From Arthrobacter sp. Soil736 (GTDB taxonomy: Bacteria; Actinomycetota; Actinomycetes; Actinomycetales; Micrococcaceae): DNA of 64,000 nt. The DNA lies in NCBI RefSeq assembly GCF_001428005.1, contig NZ_LMSB01000066.1, positions 103,028-167,027 of the forward strand, given 5' to 3'. Shown here piece after piece: positions 1-7,347 of this stretch; positions within the stretch are counted from its first letter, which is position 1; every line of letters begins with the position of its first letter. The notes under the pieces are model-generated. The model saw only the letters and a list, made by a program, of their open reading frames with translations. It did not search any database and had not been told where the DNA came from. The translations under genes and the position numbers were made by a program.

Positions 1-433
1 GCGACGGTGCCGGGCGGGGCGCCGGACGCGGGGCAGCGGGGACAGGCTCCTCAGCAGCGACGCCGGCCTCCTCAGGGGCAGCCTCGGTGGGGGCAGGCGC
101 TTCGGCAGCGACGCCGGCCTCCTCTGCAACCGGTGCGGGTGCGGCCGGCACGGGCTCGGCGTCGCCCGACTGGGTGTCTTCAGCCGCGCCGGCCTCCGCC
201 GGGGCAACCTCTGCCTGCTCGGCCTCGGCCGGTGCAACCTCGGTGGGCTCAGCCTCTGTCTGCTCGGCCTCGGCCGGGGCAACCTCGGTGGGCTCAGCCT
301 CCGGCTCCACTGCTTCTGCCTGCACTGCTTCTGCCTGCGTGTCGTCTGCTGCTGCTTCCGTCGGTTCGGCCGGAGGGGCCGGAACCTCGTTCAGGTCGGC
401 AGCTGTTTCGTCGGATTTCTGACTGTCTGTCAC
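1..433 (-). CDS. N-terminal part of a putative DUF349 protein (partial)
   Basis: The reading frame opens with GTG at 433 and runs off the left edge without a stop, giving 144 residues. It starts MTDSQKSDETAADLNE and then becomes low-complexity sequence rich in Ala, Glu and Pro, with imperfect repeats such as TEVAPAEAEQ, ending in Arg-Pro-Ala-Pro. No folded domain lies inside the window. In Arthrobacter relatives the gene beside this membrane cyclophilin usually encodes a DUF349 protein with an acidic disordered N-terminus, so that identity is inferred from position only. The repetitive N-terminus is probably a flexible tail. The reading frame itself is well supported; the family assignment is not. 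Confidence 0.6.
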   Translation of the reverse strand, partial: MTDSQKSDETAADLNEVPAPPAEPTEAAADDTQAEAVQAEAVEPEAEPTEVAPAEAEQTEAEPTEVAPAEAEQAEVAPAEAGAAEDTQSGDAEPVPAAPAPVAEEAGVAAEAPAPTEAAPEEAGVAAEEPVPAAPRPAPRPAPS

Positions 434-503
434 CGCTAAAAGTCTTTCGCTTGGAGGAAAATACTCTCGTAATGCACCCGTGGCCGCTTGGGACGCGGGG
501 TTC

Positions 504-1304
504 TTACTTCAGAGAGAACGAGTCTATCGTGACTGGTTCCACAGGAGCGCCGTCGGTGGCATTTCCGCCGGACTTAAGACCTGCTGCCGCAATCTTTGTC
601 ACCACGTCCAGGCCGGAAGTCACCTTGCCTACCACTGTGTAGCCACCCGCGGCGTCGGCGGGGATGACCGTGTCCTTGTATACGACGAAGAACTGGGTGC
701 CGTTGCCGTAGGCGTTTCCGCCGGTGCGGGCCACCGCGATAGTGCCGGCCGGATATTTGTTGTCCGCCGGCGTGTTTTCGAGCGGACCCCAGGTGTAGCC
801 GGGATCGCTCTGGCCGTCTCCGGTCTTGGAACCGCACTGAAGCACGCCGAAGTTATCGGCAGTGGTGAGCCGGTGGCAGCTGACGCCCTGGTAGTAGCCC
901 GAGCCGGCCAGGGACTTGAAGACGGCGGCAGCTTGCGGCGCCTTGGTGCCGTCCAGCTGCACGCCCAGGGCTCCGCGGTTCAGTTTCAGTTCGCCTGTGA
1001 AGACCTTGCCCGCGGCCGACTCCGGCTTAGGGATGTTGGGGGCGTTGGTGGCAGGGGCCGATGCCGAGGCCGAGGGGGAGTTAAGCCCGGCTTCTGCCGC
1101 GGCGAACTCTTCCTCTGTCGGGTTTCCGGAGAAAACCGCCAACTGAAGCACGACGGCGAGGATCACCGCCGCGGCTCCGGCGCCTCCCGCAAGCAGGTTG
1201 TCCCGCTTGCGGCGCTTCTCCTGGTCCCGGCGAAGCTCGCGTTTGGCTTCCATTTGCTGGATGCGCCTCTTGGCTTCACGCGTCTCGCGTGGACTGGCCG
1301 CCAC
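504..1304 (-). CDS. Membrane-anchored cyclophilin-type peptidyl-prolyl isomerase
   Basis: 266 residues. A highly basic N-terminus (residues 1-35) precedes one membrane segment at about 37-59, then an Ala/Ser/Pro linker and a cyclophilin-like domain from about 101 to the end. Recognisable family motifs are CHRLT (the catalytic Arg is R145), GTIAVART, NGTQFF and GGYTVVGKV. The positive-inside rule places the isomerase domain outside the membrane, where it would assist protein folding by proline isomerisation. It is transcribed away from hisS, with 256 bp between the two starts. The N-terminal anchor and the shortened segment between the HRL and TQFF motifs are usual for actinobacterial members. 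No cysteine near the membrane segment suggests a lipid anchor. Confidence 0.88.
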   Translation of the reverse strand: MAASPRETREAKRRIQQMEAKRELRRDQEKRRKRDNLLAGGAGAAAVILAVVLQLAVFSGNPTEEEFAAAEAGLNSPSASASAPATNAPNIPKPESAAGKVFTGELKLNRGALGVQLDGTKAPQAAAVFKSLAGSGYYQGVSCHRLTTADNFGVLQCGSKTGDGQSDPGYTWGPLENTPADNKYPAGTIAVARTGGNAYGNGTQFFVVYKDTVIPADAAGGYTVVGKVTSGLDVVTKIAAAGLKSGGNATDGAPVEPVTIDSFSLK

Positions 1305-1422
1305 AGGTCCTCCTCGTTGATCGGGCTGCCCGCCTGATCCACCCTGAAGGCATCCCCGGCTGCAGCTGCAGTGCGGCAGCCGGTCGCGTCACGGGCCCGC
1401 ATTAGAGATGCAGGCGCCGAAA

Positions 1423-1453
1423 GCATAAACTGACTGCCGCACATAGTTTATGC
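1423..1453. promoter_or_regulatory. Inverted repeat between ppi and hisS
   Basis: GCATAAACT at 1423-1431 and AGTTTATGC at 1445-1453 form a perfect 9-bp inverted repeat with a 13-nt spacer. It sits in the divergent region between the cyclophilin gene and hisS and is AT-rich against a GC-rich background. It could be an operator or an RNA hairpin in a leader transcript; the sequence does not decide which. The rest of the interval 1305-1560 shows no gene. Confidence 0.4.
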
Positions 1454-1560
1454 ATGACAGGCTGGACTCCCGCCCTTGCCGCCGCTTTTTGATCCAAATG
1501 GCGATGCGGAATACTGCGCAGCGGACTCCGGCCTTCGGTTACCTGAGGAGAAACTCCACC

Positions 1561-2913
1561 ATGGCACGCACAGCCTCCCTGTCCGGATTCCCCGAGTGGC
1601 TTCCCGAGGAGCGGCTGGTGGAGCAGCATGTCCTGGACTCCCTGCGGCGTACCTTTGAACTGCACGGCTTCTCCTCGATTGAAACCCGGGCGGTGGAAAC
1701 AGTCGGCCAGCTGCTGCGCAAGGGCGAGATCGACAAGGAGGTCTACGGCCTCAGCCGGCTTCAGGACGATGAGGGCGAAGAGGGCAAGGGCAAGCACGAC
1801 CCCCACGCCCTCGCCCTGCACTTTGACCTGACGGTCCCGTTTGCGCGGTACGTCGTGGAGAACGCCGGATACCTTGCTTTCCCGTTCCGCCGCTACCAGA
1901 TCCAGAAGGTCTGGCGCGGGGAACGCCCGCAGGAAGGCCGCGCCCGCGAGTTCACGCAGGCGGACATCGATGTGGTGGGCGACGGTGACCTTCCCTTCCG
2001 CTACGACGTCGAAATCGCCCTGGTCATCGCCGAGGCGCTGGGCGCCCTGCCGATCCCGGATTTCCGGCTCCGGATCAATAACCGGAAGCTCGCGGAGGGT
2101 TTCTACCGCGGCATCGGCCTGGATGACACCGCCGGCGTGCTCCGCAGCATCGACAAACTGGAGAAAATCGGTCCGGAGAAGGTGGCTGAGCTGCTCAGGA
2201 CCGAGCTGGGCGCCACCGATGAGCAGGCACAGGCAGCATTGAAGCTTGCGGGCATCCGGACCGAGGACACGTCCTTCGTGGGGCAGGTCCGGTCCCTCGG
2301 CGTGAGCAACGAGCTCCTCGAAGAGGGCCTGGACGAACTCGAACAGGTCATCGAGGCCGCGGTGAAGCGCGCCCCGGGCAAGGTGATCGCCGACCTGAGC
2401 ATTGCACGCGGGCTGGACTACTACACCGGAACCGTCGTGGAAACGGTGCTGGTCGGCCACGAGCAGCTGGGCTCGATCTGCTCCGGCGGCCGGTATGACG
2501 CGCTGGCGAGCAAGGGCAACCGCAAGTTCCCCGGCGTCGGGCTGTCCATCGGTGTGACCCGGCTCGTCTCCCGGATCCTGAGCCAGGACCTTGCGAAGGC
2601 TTCCCGCTCGGTGCCCACCGCAGTGCTGGTCGCGCTGAACGCCGACGACACGTGGGGAGAGGCGCAGGACGTCGCCACCCAGCTGCGCAGCCGCGGCATC
2701 GCAACGGAAGTGGCCGCCAAGGCCGAGAAGTTCGGAAAGCAGATTAAGTTCGCCGACCGCCGGGGGATACCGTTCGTCTGGTTCACCGACGATGACGGCA
2801 AGCACCAGGTGAAGGACATCCGCTCCGGCGTGCAGACCGACGCGGATCCGGCCACGTGGACGCCGTCGGACGAGGACCTCCACGTCCAGGTCACGGGTGT
2901 CTCACCGGAGTAG
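1561..2913 (+). CDS. hisS: Histidine-tRNA ligase
   Basis: 450 residues. The chosen ATG at 1561 follows a clear ribosome-binding site (GAGGAGA) and gives the N-terminus MARTASLSGFPEWLPEE; an upstream in-frame start lacks such a site. Class II synthetase features are visible: the early LTVPFARYV strand, the RYQIQKVWRGERPQEGR motif 2 region, the histidine-binding ARGLDYYTGTVVE stretch and SGGRYD, then a C-terminal anticodon-binding domain of about 100 residues. It charges tRNA-His in the cytoplasm. It is probably a single-gene transcript: the next gene converges on it and the upstream gene diverges. I looked for a His-rich leader peptide or T-box upstream and saw neither. Confidence 0.96.
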   Translation: MARTASLSGFPEWLPEERLVEQHVLDSLRRTFELHGFSSIETRAVETVGQLLRKGEIDKEVYGLSRLQDDEGEEGKGKHDPHALALHFDLTVPFARYVVENAGYLAFPFRRYQIQKVWRGERPQEGRAREFTQADIDVVGDGDLPFRYDVEIALVIAEALGALPIPDFRLRINNRKLAEGFYRGIGLDDTAGVLRSIDKLEKIGPEKVAELLRTELGATDEQAQAALKLAGIRTEDTSFVGQVRSLGVSNELLEEGLDELEQVIEAAVKRAPGKVIADLSIARGLDYYTGTVVETVLVGHEQLGSICSGGRYDALASKGNRKFPGVGLSIGVTRLVSRILSQDLAKASRSVPTAVLVALNADDTWGEAQDVATQLRSRGIATEVAAKAEKFGKQIKFADRRGIPFVWFTDDDGKHQVKDIRSGVQTDADPATWTPSDEDLHVQVTGVSPE

Positions 2914-2947
2914 CCGCCCGTATTAATCCACTCGCCGGAGCGGCGGC

Positions 2948-4192
2948 TCAGTGCCGGCGCAGCCGGAGAGCCAGCGCCCGTCCGCCGATCCCGGCGGCCA
3001 GCACAGCCGCCATGGTCAGCACCGAAGCCGGCGGCAGGGTGAAGGCGAGGATGAGGCAGCCGGCGAATCCCGCGGCATTGAGCCATTTTGGCGCATGCCG
3101 GGGGCGGTCCTTGAGCGTGTAGGCGGCTGCGTTGGTCACGGCGTAGTAGAGCAGCACACCGAAGCTGGAGAACCCGACCACAGTCACGACGTCGCTGGTC
3201 AGCAACAGCAGAATGACGACGGCGGCCACGGCGAGTTCGGCCACGAACGGCACCGGATGGCGTCCGCCCACGTGTGCCAGCGGGCCGGGCAGGTCGCGTT
3301 CGCGGGCCATGGCCATGGCGGTGCGCCCCACTCCCGTGATGAGCGCCAGCAGTGCGCCCAGGGACGCGGCGGCGGCGCCGGCCTGCACGAGGGGCGCCCA
3401 GCCAGCCAGGCGGGACTGCACCACGGCGTCGAGCAACGGTGCCGATGATGCGGCGAGCGACTGGACGGGCAGATGGGCCAGCAGCAGCGCTGCCAGAAGC
3501 AAGTAGATGGCGAAGGCGCCGGCCAGTGCACCCAGGATGGCGCGCGGGATAACCCGGGCGGGGTCCTTGACTTCCTCGCCCAGGGTCGCGATCCGTGCAT
3601 AGCCGGCGAAAGCGAAGAACACCAGGCCCGCAGCCGGCAGGATGCCCCACACGCTGCCCACGGATTCGCCCGTCCCGTTGCCCGCAGGGTGCGGACCCAG
3701 GATGCTGGCCGCGGCCACAAACGCCAGGGTGGCCAGGACAATGCCCAGCAGGATGCGGGTCAGGAACGCCGTCCGGGTGATGCCCATCAGGTTCACGCCG
3801 GTCAGTACTGCCACGGCTGCTACTGCCACCGGGGTGGCGTAGTCCGGTGCCACGTACTGCCCGAAGGTCAGGGCCATGGCGGCGCACGAGGCCGTCTTGC
3901 CGGTCACGAAACCCCAGCCGGCAAGGAATCCGGGCCATTCGCCCAGCTGCCGGCGGCCGTAGATGTAGGTGCCGCCACTCTCCGGGTACGTAGCCGCGAG
4001 CTGGGCCGAGGCCACGGCGTTGCAGTATGCCACCGCCCCGGCAATCACGATGGATGCGAGGAACAGATTTCCGGCCAGGCCGGCGGCGGGGGCGAACACC
4101 ACAAAGACGCCGGCGCCCAGCATGGATCCGAGTCCGATCGATGTTGCATCGAACACACCCAGCCTTCGCTGCAGGTGCTGATGCTTGGTCAT
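2948..4192 (-). CDS. APC-family amino acid permease
   Basis: 414 residues, almost entirely hydrophobic, with about 12 predicted membrane segments. The N-terminal region, FDATSIGLGSMLGAGVFVV, carries the GxGxxxGAG-like substrate-binding motif of the amino acid-polyamine-organocation family. Further family signs are AATYPESGGTYIYG after the second helix and FFAFAGYARIATLGEEVKDP in the sixth helix region. It should import an amino acid or related solute by secondary transport at the cytoplasmic membrane. The substrate cannot be read from the sequence. It is transcribed divergently from aspS and converges on hisS. The C-terminus is short and ends in a basic tail. Confidence 0.87.
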   Translation of the reverse strand: MTKHQHLQRRLGVFDATSIGLGSMLGAGVFVVFAPAAGLAGNLFLASIVIAGAVAYCNAVASAQLAATYPESGGTYIYGRRQLGEWPGFLAGWGFVTGKTASCAAMALTFGQYVAPDYATPVAVAAVAVLTGVNLMGITRTAFLTRILLGIVLATLAFVAAASILGPHPAGNGTGESVGSVWGILPAAGLVFFAFAGYARIATLGEEVKDPARVIPRAILGALAGAFAIYLLLAALLLAHLPVQSLAASSAPLLDAVVQSRLAGWAPLVQAGAAAASLGALLALITGVGRTAMAMARERDLPGPLAHVGGRHPVPFVAELAVAAVVILLLLTSDVVTVVGFSSFGVLLYYAVTNAAAYTLKDRPRHAPKWLNAAGFAGCLILAFTLPPASVLTMAAVLAAGIGGRALALRLRRH

Positions 4193-4218
4193 GGCGGGGC
4201 AAGGACCTTTCCAACGGG

Positions 4219-4251
4219 TAAACTCAGACGGGATCGTTCCCGCAACGATCC
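4219..4251 (+). promoter_or_regulatory. Candidate aspS promoter element and inverted repeat
   Basis: TAAACT at 4219-4224 fits an actinobacterial -10 pattern. Just downstream GGATCGTT (4231-4238) and AACGATCC (4244-4251) form a perfect 8-bp inverted repeat with a 5-nt loop, about 40 bp before the aspS start. It may be a 5' leader hairpin or an operator. Confidence 0.35.
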
Positions 4252-4291
4252 TAATTCAACTTCGTTTCGTCTTCCTTCTGAAAGGAATGCT

Positions 4292-6085
4292 GTGCTGCGC
4301 ACACATGACCTCGGATCCCTTCGCTCCGAGCACATTGGACAAACCGTAACCCTGACTGGCTGGGTAGGCCGCCGTCGTGATCACGGTGGTGTCGCATTCG
4401 TCGATCTGCGTGACGCCTCAGGCGTCGCACAGGTCGTGGTCCGCGAAGAAGAGGTCTTCCACGGCCTGCGGAACGAGTACGTGCTGCAGGTGACCGGCAC
4501 GGTTTCCAAGCGCCCCGAGGGCAACGAGAACCCGGCGCTGGCCACCGGCGAGATCGAGGTCATGGCGGACAAGGTGGTTATCCTCAACACCGCGGACGCG
4601 CTGCCGTTCCAGATCGATGAGCACGTTGAGGTCGGCGAGGAAGCACGGCTCAAGCACCGCTACCTCGACCTCCGCCGCCCCGGCCCCAGCCGCAACCTGC
4701 GCCTGCGCTCCGAAGCCAACCGCGTCGCCCGCGAACTGCTTCACGAGGAAGGGTTCGTTGAAATTGAAACTCCCACGCTGACGCGTTCGACGCCGGAAGG
4801 CGCCCGAGACTTCGTGGTCCCCGCACGCCTGGCGCCGGGTTCCTGGTACGCCCTGCCGCAGTCGCCGCAGCTTTTCAAGCAGCTCCTGCAGGTGGGCGGC
4901 TTCGAGAAGTACTACCAGATTGCCCGCTGCTACCGCGATGAAGATTTCCGCGCCGACCGCCAGCCGGAGTTCACCCAGCTGGACATCGAGGCCAGCTTCG
5001 TTGAACAGGACGACATCATCTCGCTCGGTGAGAACATCGTGAAAGCGGTGTGGAAGCTGATCGACGTCGAGATCCCGACGCCGATCCAGCGCATCACCTA
5101 TGCGGACGCCATGGCGCGTTACGGCACCGACAAGCCGGACCTCCGCTTCGGCCAGGAGCTGACCGAGCTGACGGAATTCTTCAAGGACACCAACTTCGGC
5201 GTCTTCAAGGCGCCCTATGTGGGTGCCGTGGTCATGCCCGGCGGAGCCTCACAGGCACGCCGCGCCCTGGATGCCTGGCAGGAATGGGCCAAGCAGCGCG
5301 GTGCCAAGGGCCTGGCCTACGTCCTGTACAAGGAAGACGGCGAGCTCGCCGGTCCCGTGGCCAAGAACCTCACGGAGACCGAACGCGCCGGCCTGGCCGA
5401 CGCCGTTGGCGCCAAGCCCGGTGACTGCATCTTCTTCGCCGCCGGTGAAAAGGCGCCGTCCCGCGCACTGCTCGGCGCCGCCCGCGTTGAGATCGGCCAC
5501 CGCACCGGCCTGATCGATCCCAAGGCCTGGGCCTTCTGCTGGGTCGTGGACGCTCCCATGTTTGAACCCGCTGCTACCGCCGTGGCATCCGGTGACGTCG
5601 CCGTGGGCGCCGGCCAGTGGACCGCCGTCCACCACGCGTTCACCTCGCCGAAGCCCGAGTTCATGGACTCGTTCGACACAGACCCCGAATCGGCGCTGTC
5701 CTACGCCTACGACATCGTCTGCAACGGCAACGAAATCGGCGGCGGATCCATCCGTATCCACGAGCGGGACATCCAGGAGCGCGTTTTTGAGCTCATGGGC
5801 CTGGACAAGGCGGACGCGCAGACCAAGTTCGGCTTCCTGCTGGAGGGCTTCAAGTACGGGGCCCCGCCGCACGGCGGCATCGCCTTCGGCTGGGACCGCG
5901 TTGTAGCGCTGCTCGCGGGAGTCGATTCGATCCGCGACGTCATCGCCTTCCCGAAGTCCGGCGGCGGCCACGACCCCCTCACGGACGCCCCCGCGCCGAT
6001 CACGGCCCAGCAGCGCAAGGAAGCCGGCGTGGACTTCAAGCCCGAGGCCAAGAAGGCTGAGGCGAAGAAAACCGAAGAGAAGTAA
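4292..6085 (+). CDS. aspS: Aspartate-tRNA ligase, probably non-discriminating (Asp/Asn)
   Basis: 597 residues from a GTG at 4292, placed a few bases after AAAGGAA; this gives MLRTHDLGSLRSEHIGQ, the usual family N-terminus. Visible features are the N-terminal OB-fold, motif 2 (YYQIARCYRDEDFRADRQPE), the GAD insertion domain and motif 3 (GIAFGWDRVVALL). His31 (in RRRDHGG) and Gly77 (in KRPEG) match residues reported in non-discriminating enzymes, where discriminating ones tend to have Leu and Lys. It would then form Asp-tRNA-Asn as well as Asp-tRNA-Asp and rely on GatCAB. The C-terminus is a Lys/Glu-rich tail. A strong hairpin follows the gene. Confidence 0.96.
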   Translation: MLRTHDLGSLRSEHIGQTVTLTGWVGRRRDHGGVAFVDLRDASGVAQVVVREEEVFHGLRNEYVLQVTGTVSKRPEGNENPALATGEIEVMADKVVILNTADALPFQIDEHVEVGEEARLKHRYLDLRRPGPSRNLRLRSEANRVARELLHEEGFVEIETPTLTRSTPEGARDFVVPARLAPGSWYALPQSPQLFKQLLQVGGFEKYYQIARCYRDEDFRADRQPEFTQLDIEASFVEQDDIISLGENIVKAVWKLIDVEIPTPIQRITYADAMARYGTDKPDLRFGQELTELTEFFKDTNFGVFKAPYVGAVVMPGGASQARRALDAWQEWAKQRGAKGLAYVLYKEDGELAGPVAKNLTETERAGLADAVGAKPGDCIFFAAGEKAPSRALLGAARVEIGHRTGLIDPKAWAFCWVVDAPMFEPAATAVASGDVAVGAGQWTAVHHAFTSPKPEFMDSFDTDPESALSYAYDIVCNGNEIGGGSIRIHERDIQERVFELMGLDKADAQTKFGFLLEGFKYGAPPHGGIAFGWDRVVALLAGVDSIRDVIAFPKSGGGHDPLTDAPAPITAQQRKEAGVDFKPEAKKAEAKKTEEK

Positions 6086-6143
6086 TCGGCGCAGGAAACC
6101 CCTCGGTTTGGCGTCCCTTTGGGGGCACTGCACCTGCGGTATC

Positions 6144-6173
6144 AACGGCTCCCCGGAATCCCGGGGAGCCGTT
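6144..6173 (+). terminator. Terminator-like hairpin after aspS
   Basis: A 13-bp perfect stem (6144-6156 with 6161-6173) encloses a 4-nt loop. There is no T tract, which is common for actinobacterial terminators. It lies between the aspS stop and the next gene. Confidence 0.7.
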
Positions 6174-6198
6174 GGCGTCCGCCGATCCAAAGGAACGC

Positions 6199-6993
6199 AT
6201 GCAGGAACTGATTTCGCTGCCGCGGCTGGAAGCGCTGATGGACGCCGCCTGGCCCGCCCCTGACCGCCACGACACGGGGGAGTGGGTGCTCCGCGCCGCC
6301 GGCAGCGTCACCCAGCGCGCCAACTCAATCTGGCCGCGCTCGGAGCCGGACGGAACCCCGCACGACCGGCTGGCGTGGCTCCGGGATGCCCGGGCCTGGT
6401 ACCGGAGCCGGCGGCTTCCCGTGATCTTCCAGGTCTTCGACAATGCCCGCAGTGACGCGCTGAACGCGGTCCTCGACCAGGAAGGCTTCACCCGTCAGTC
6501 CGAGACCCTGATCCTGGTGTGCGGCGCCGGCGGGGATACCCCGGTGCCCGATCCGGACGTTGAACTGTCGGCTGGGCCTACGGACGAGTGGCTGCGGCTT
6601 TGGTGGAGCGTGGACGGCCGCGGAGACGAGAATTCCCTCGCCACCGCGCGCGGCATCCTCGAGGGCTGCCAGTCGCTGTACGCCCTGGTGAGGGACGACG
6701 CCGGCCGGCCGGCCGCCGTCGGACGCCTTGCTGTTCCTGCCGGCGGGGCAGCCGGATGGGGCGGACTGTACTGCATGGCGACCCGTCCGGATGCCCGGCG
6801 CCGCGGCCACGCAAACAGGGTGCTACGGTCGCTGCTGGCGGCGGGGGCGGCACAAGGGCTGGACGGTTACTGGTTGCTCGTGACAGCGGCCAATTCCGGT
6901 GCCCGTGAACTATATGCCCGGGCAGGCTTCCAGGAAGCCGGCCGCTACGTCTATCGGCAGGAGCGGCCCAAGCGGCACCTGACCGGCTGCTAG
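6199..6993 (+). CDS. GNAT-family N-acetyltransferase
   Basis: 264 residues from ATG 6199, which follows AAAGGA; a TTG nine codons upstream falls in the terminator hairpin and is less likely. The C-terminal half has the GNAT acetyl-CoA signature: LYCMATRPDARRRGHANRV (R/Q-x-x-G-x-G/A type loop) and then a helix, followed by LVTAANSGARELYARAGFQEAGRY typical of the fold's last strands. The N-terminal half (about residues 1-120) is weaker and may be a second, degenerate GNAT lobe. It should transfer an acetyl group to an amine, but the substrate is unknown. It stands alone between aspS and a palindromic repeat. Confidence 0.85.
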   Translation: MQELISLPRLEALMDAAWPAPDRHDTGEWVLRAAGSVTQRANSIWPRSEPDGTPHDRLAWLRDARAWYRSRRLPVIFQVFDNARSDALNAVLDQEGFTRQSETLILVCGAGGDTPVPDPDVELSAGPTDEWLRLWWSVDGRGDENSLATARGILEGCQSLYALVRDDAGRPAAVGRLAVPAGGAAGWGGLYCMATRPDARRRGHANRVLRSLLAAGAAQGLDGYWLLVTAANSGARELYARAGFQEAGRYVYRQERPKRHLTGC

Positions 6994-7007
6994 GACGCGT
7001 AGCCCAA

Positions 7008-7067
7008 TTCGACGGTTCCCTGCACACTCGACGCTGCGAACCGTCGAAGCGGCAGGGAACCCTCGAA
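7008..7067. repeat. REP-like palindromic element, copy A
   Basis: The arms TTCGACGGTTCCCTGC (7008-7023) and GCAGGGAACCCTCGAA (7052-7067) are inverted copies with one mismatch, separated by a 28-nt middle. The whole unit is closely similar to the element at 18299-18360, including the middle. It lies in the intergenic space after the GNAT gene. Apart from this unit and one small reading frame, 6994-7347 shows nothing. Confidence 0.75.
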
Positions 7068-7084
7068 ATGGTGCGGGGGTGGAG

Positions 7085-7306
7085 CTAGGACCCCTCACTC
7101 CTGTAGTGCAGGCCGAGCCAGGGCGACGCCGTAAGTTCGCCGTCGTCGGCCGGTTGAGTGGGTGCCGGGGGCGCCTGTCCGAATGCCGCCGCGCCGGGCT
7201 GGGGCCATGGCTGCCGGCCGGCAGGCATCCCCGATACCTGAACTGGCCAGTGGCTGGCGTACTTGGTCCGCTGGCTGAAAAGTCGCGGCCTGTTGCGTCG
7301 CGGCAT
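7085..7306 (-). CDS. Small hypothetical protein (73 aa)
   Basis: 73 residues starting MPRRNRPRLFSQRTKYASHW, basic at the N-terminus and rich in Pro and Gln in the middle, with no membrane segment or known motif. The main support is a strong ribosome-binding site (GAGGAAGGAA) about five bases before its ATG, and its position 41 bp downstream of the MFS gene on the same strand. I do not recognise the family. It could be the last gene of the catabolic operon or an independent small gene. Confidence 0.5.
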   Translation of the reverse strand: MPRRNRPRLFSQRTKYASHWPVQVSGMPAGRQPWPQPGAAAFGQAPPAPTQPADDGELTASPWLGLHYRSEGS

Positions 7307-7347
7307 GTGCGTTCCTTCCTCGTCGCGGGTTCTTGGGGTCGCGGTTC

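Noticed and set aside
7..642. Long plus-strand open frame opposite the DUF349-type gene
   Set aside because: It is the complement of an Ala/Glu/Pro-rich repeat coding region; its Arg/Pro-rich product has no ribosome-binding site or domain.
1305..1560. T-box or His leader peptide upstream of hisS
   Set aside because: No T-box core sequence and no run of His codons in a short frame; only an inverted repeat is present.
1402..2883. 493-codon minus-strand frame opposite hisS
   Set aside because: hisS motifs on the plus strand are unambiguous; the antisense product has no recognisable domain.
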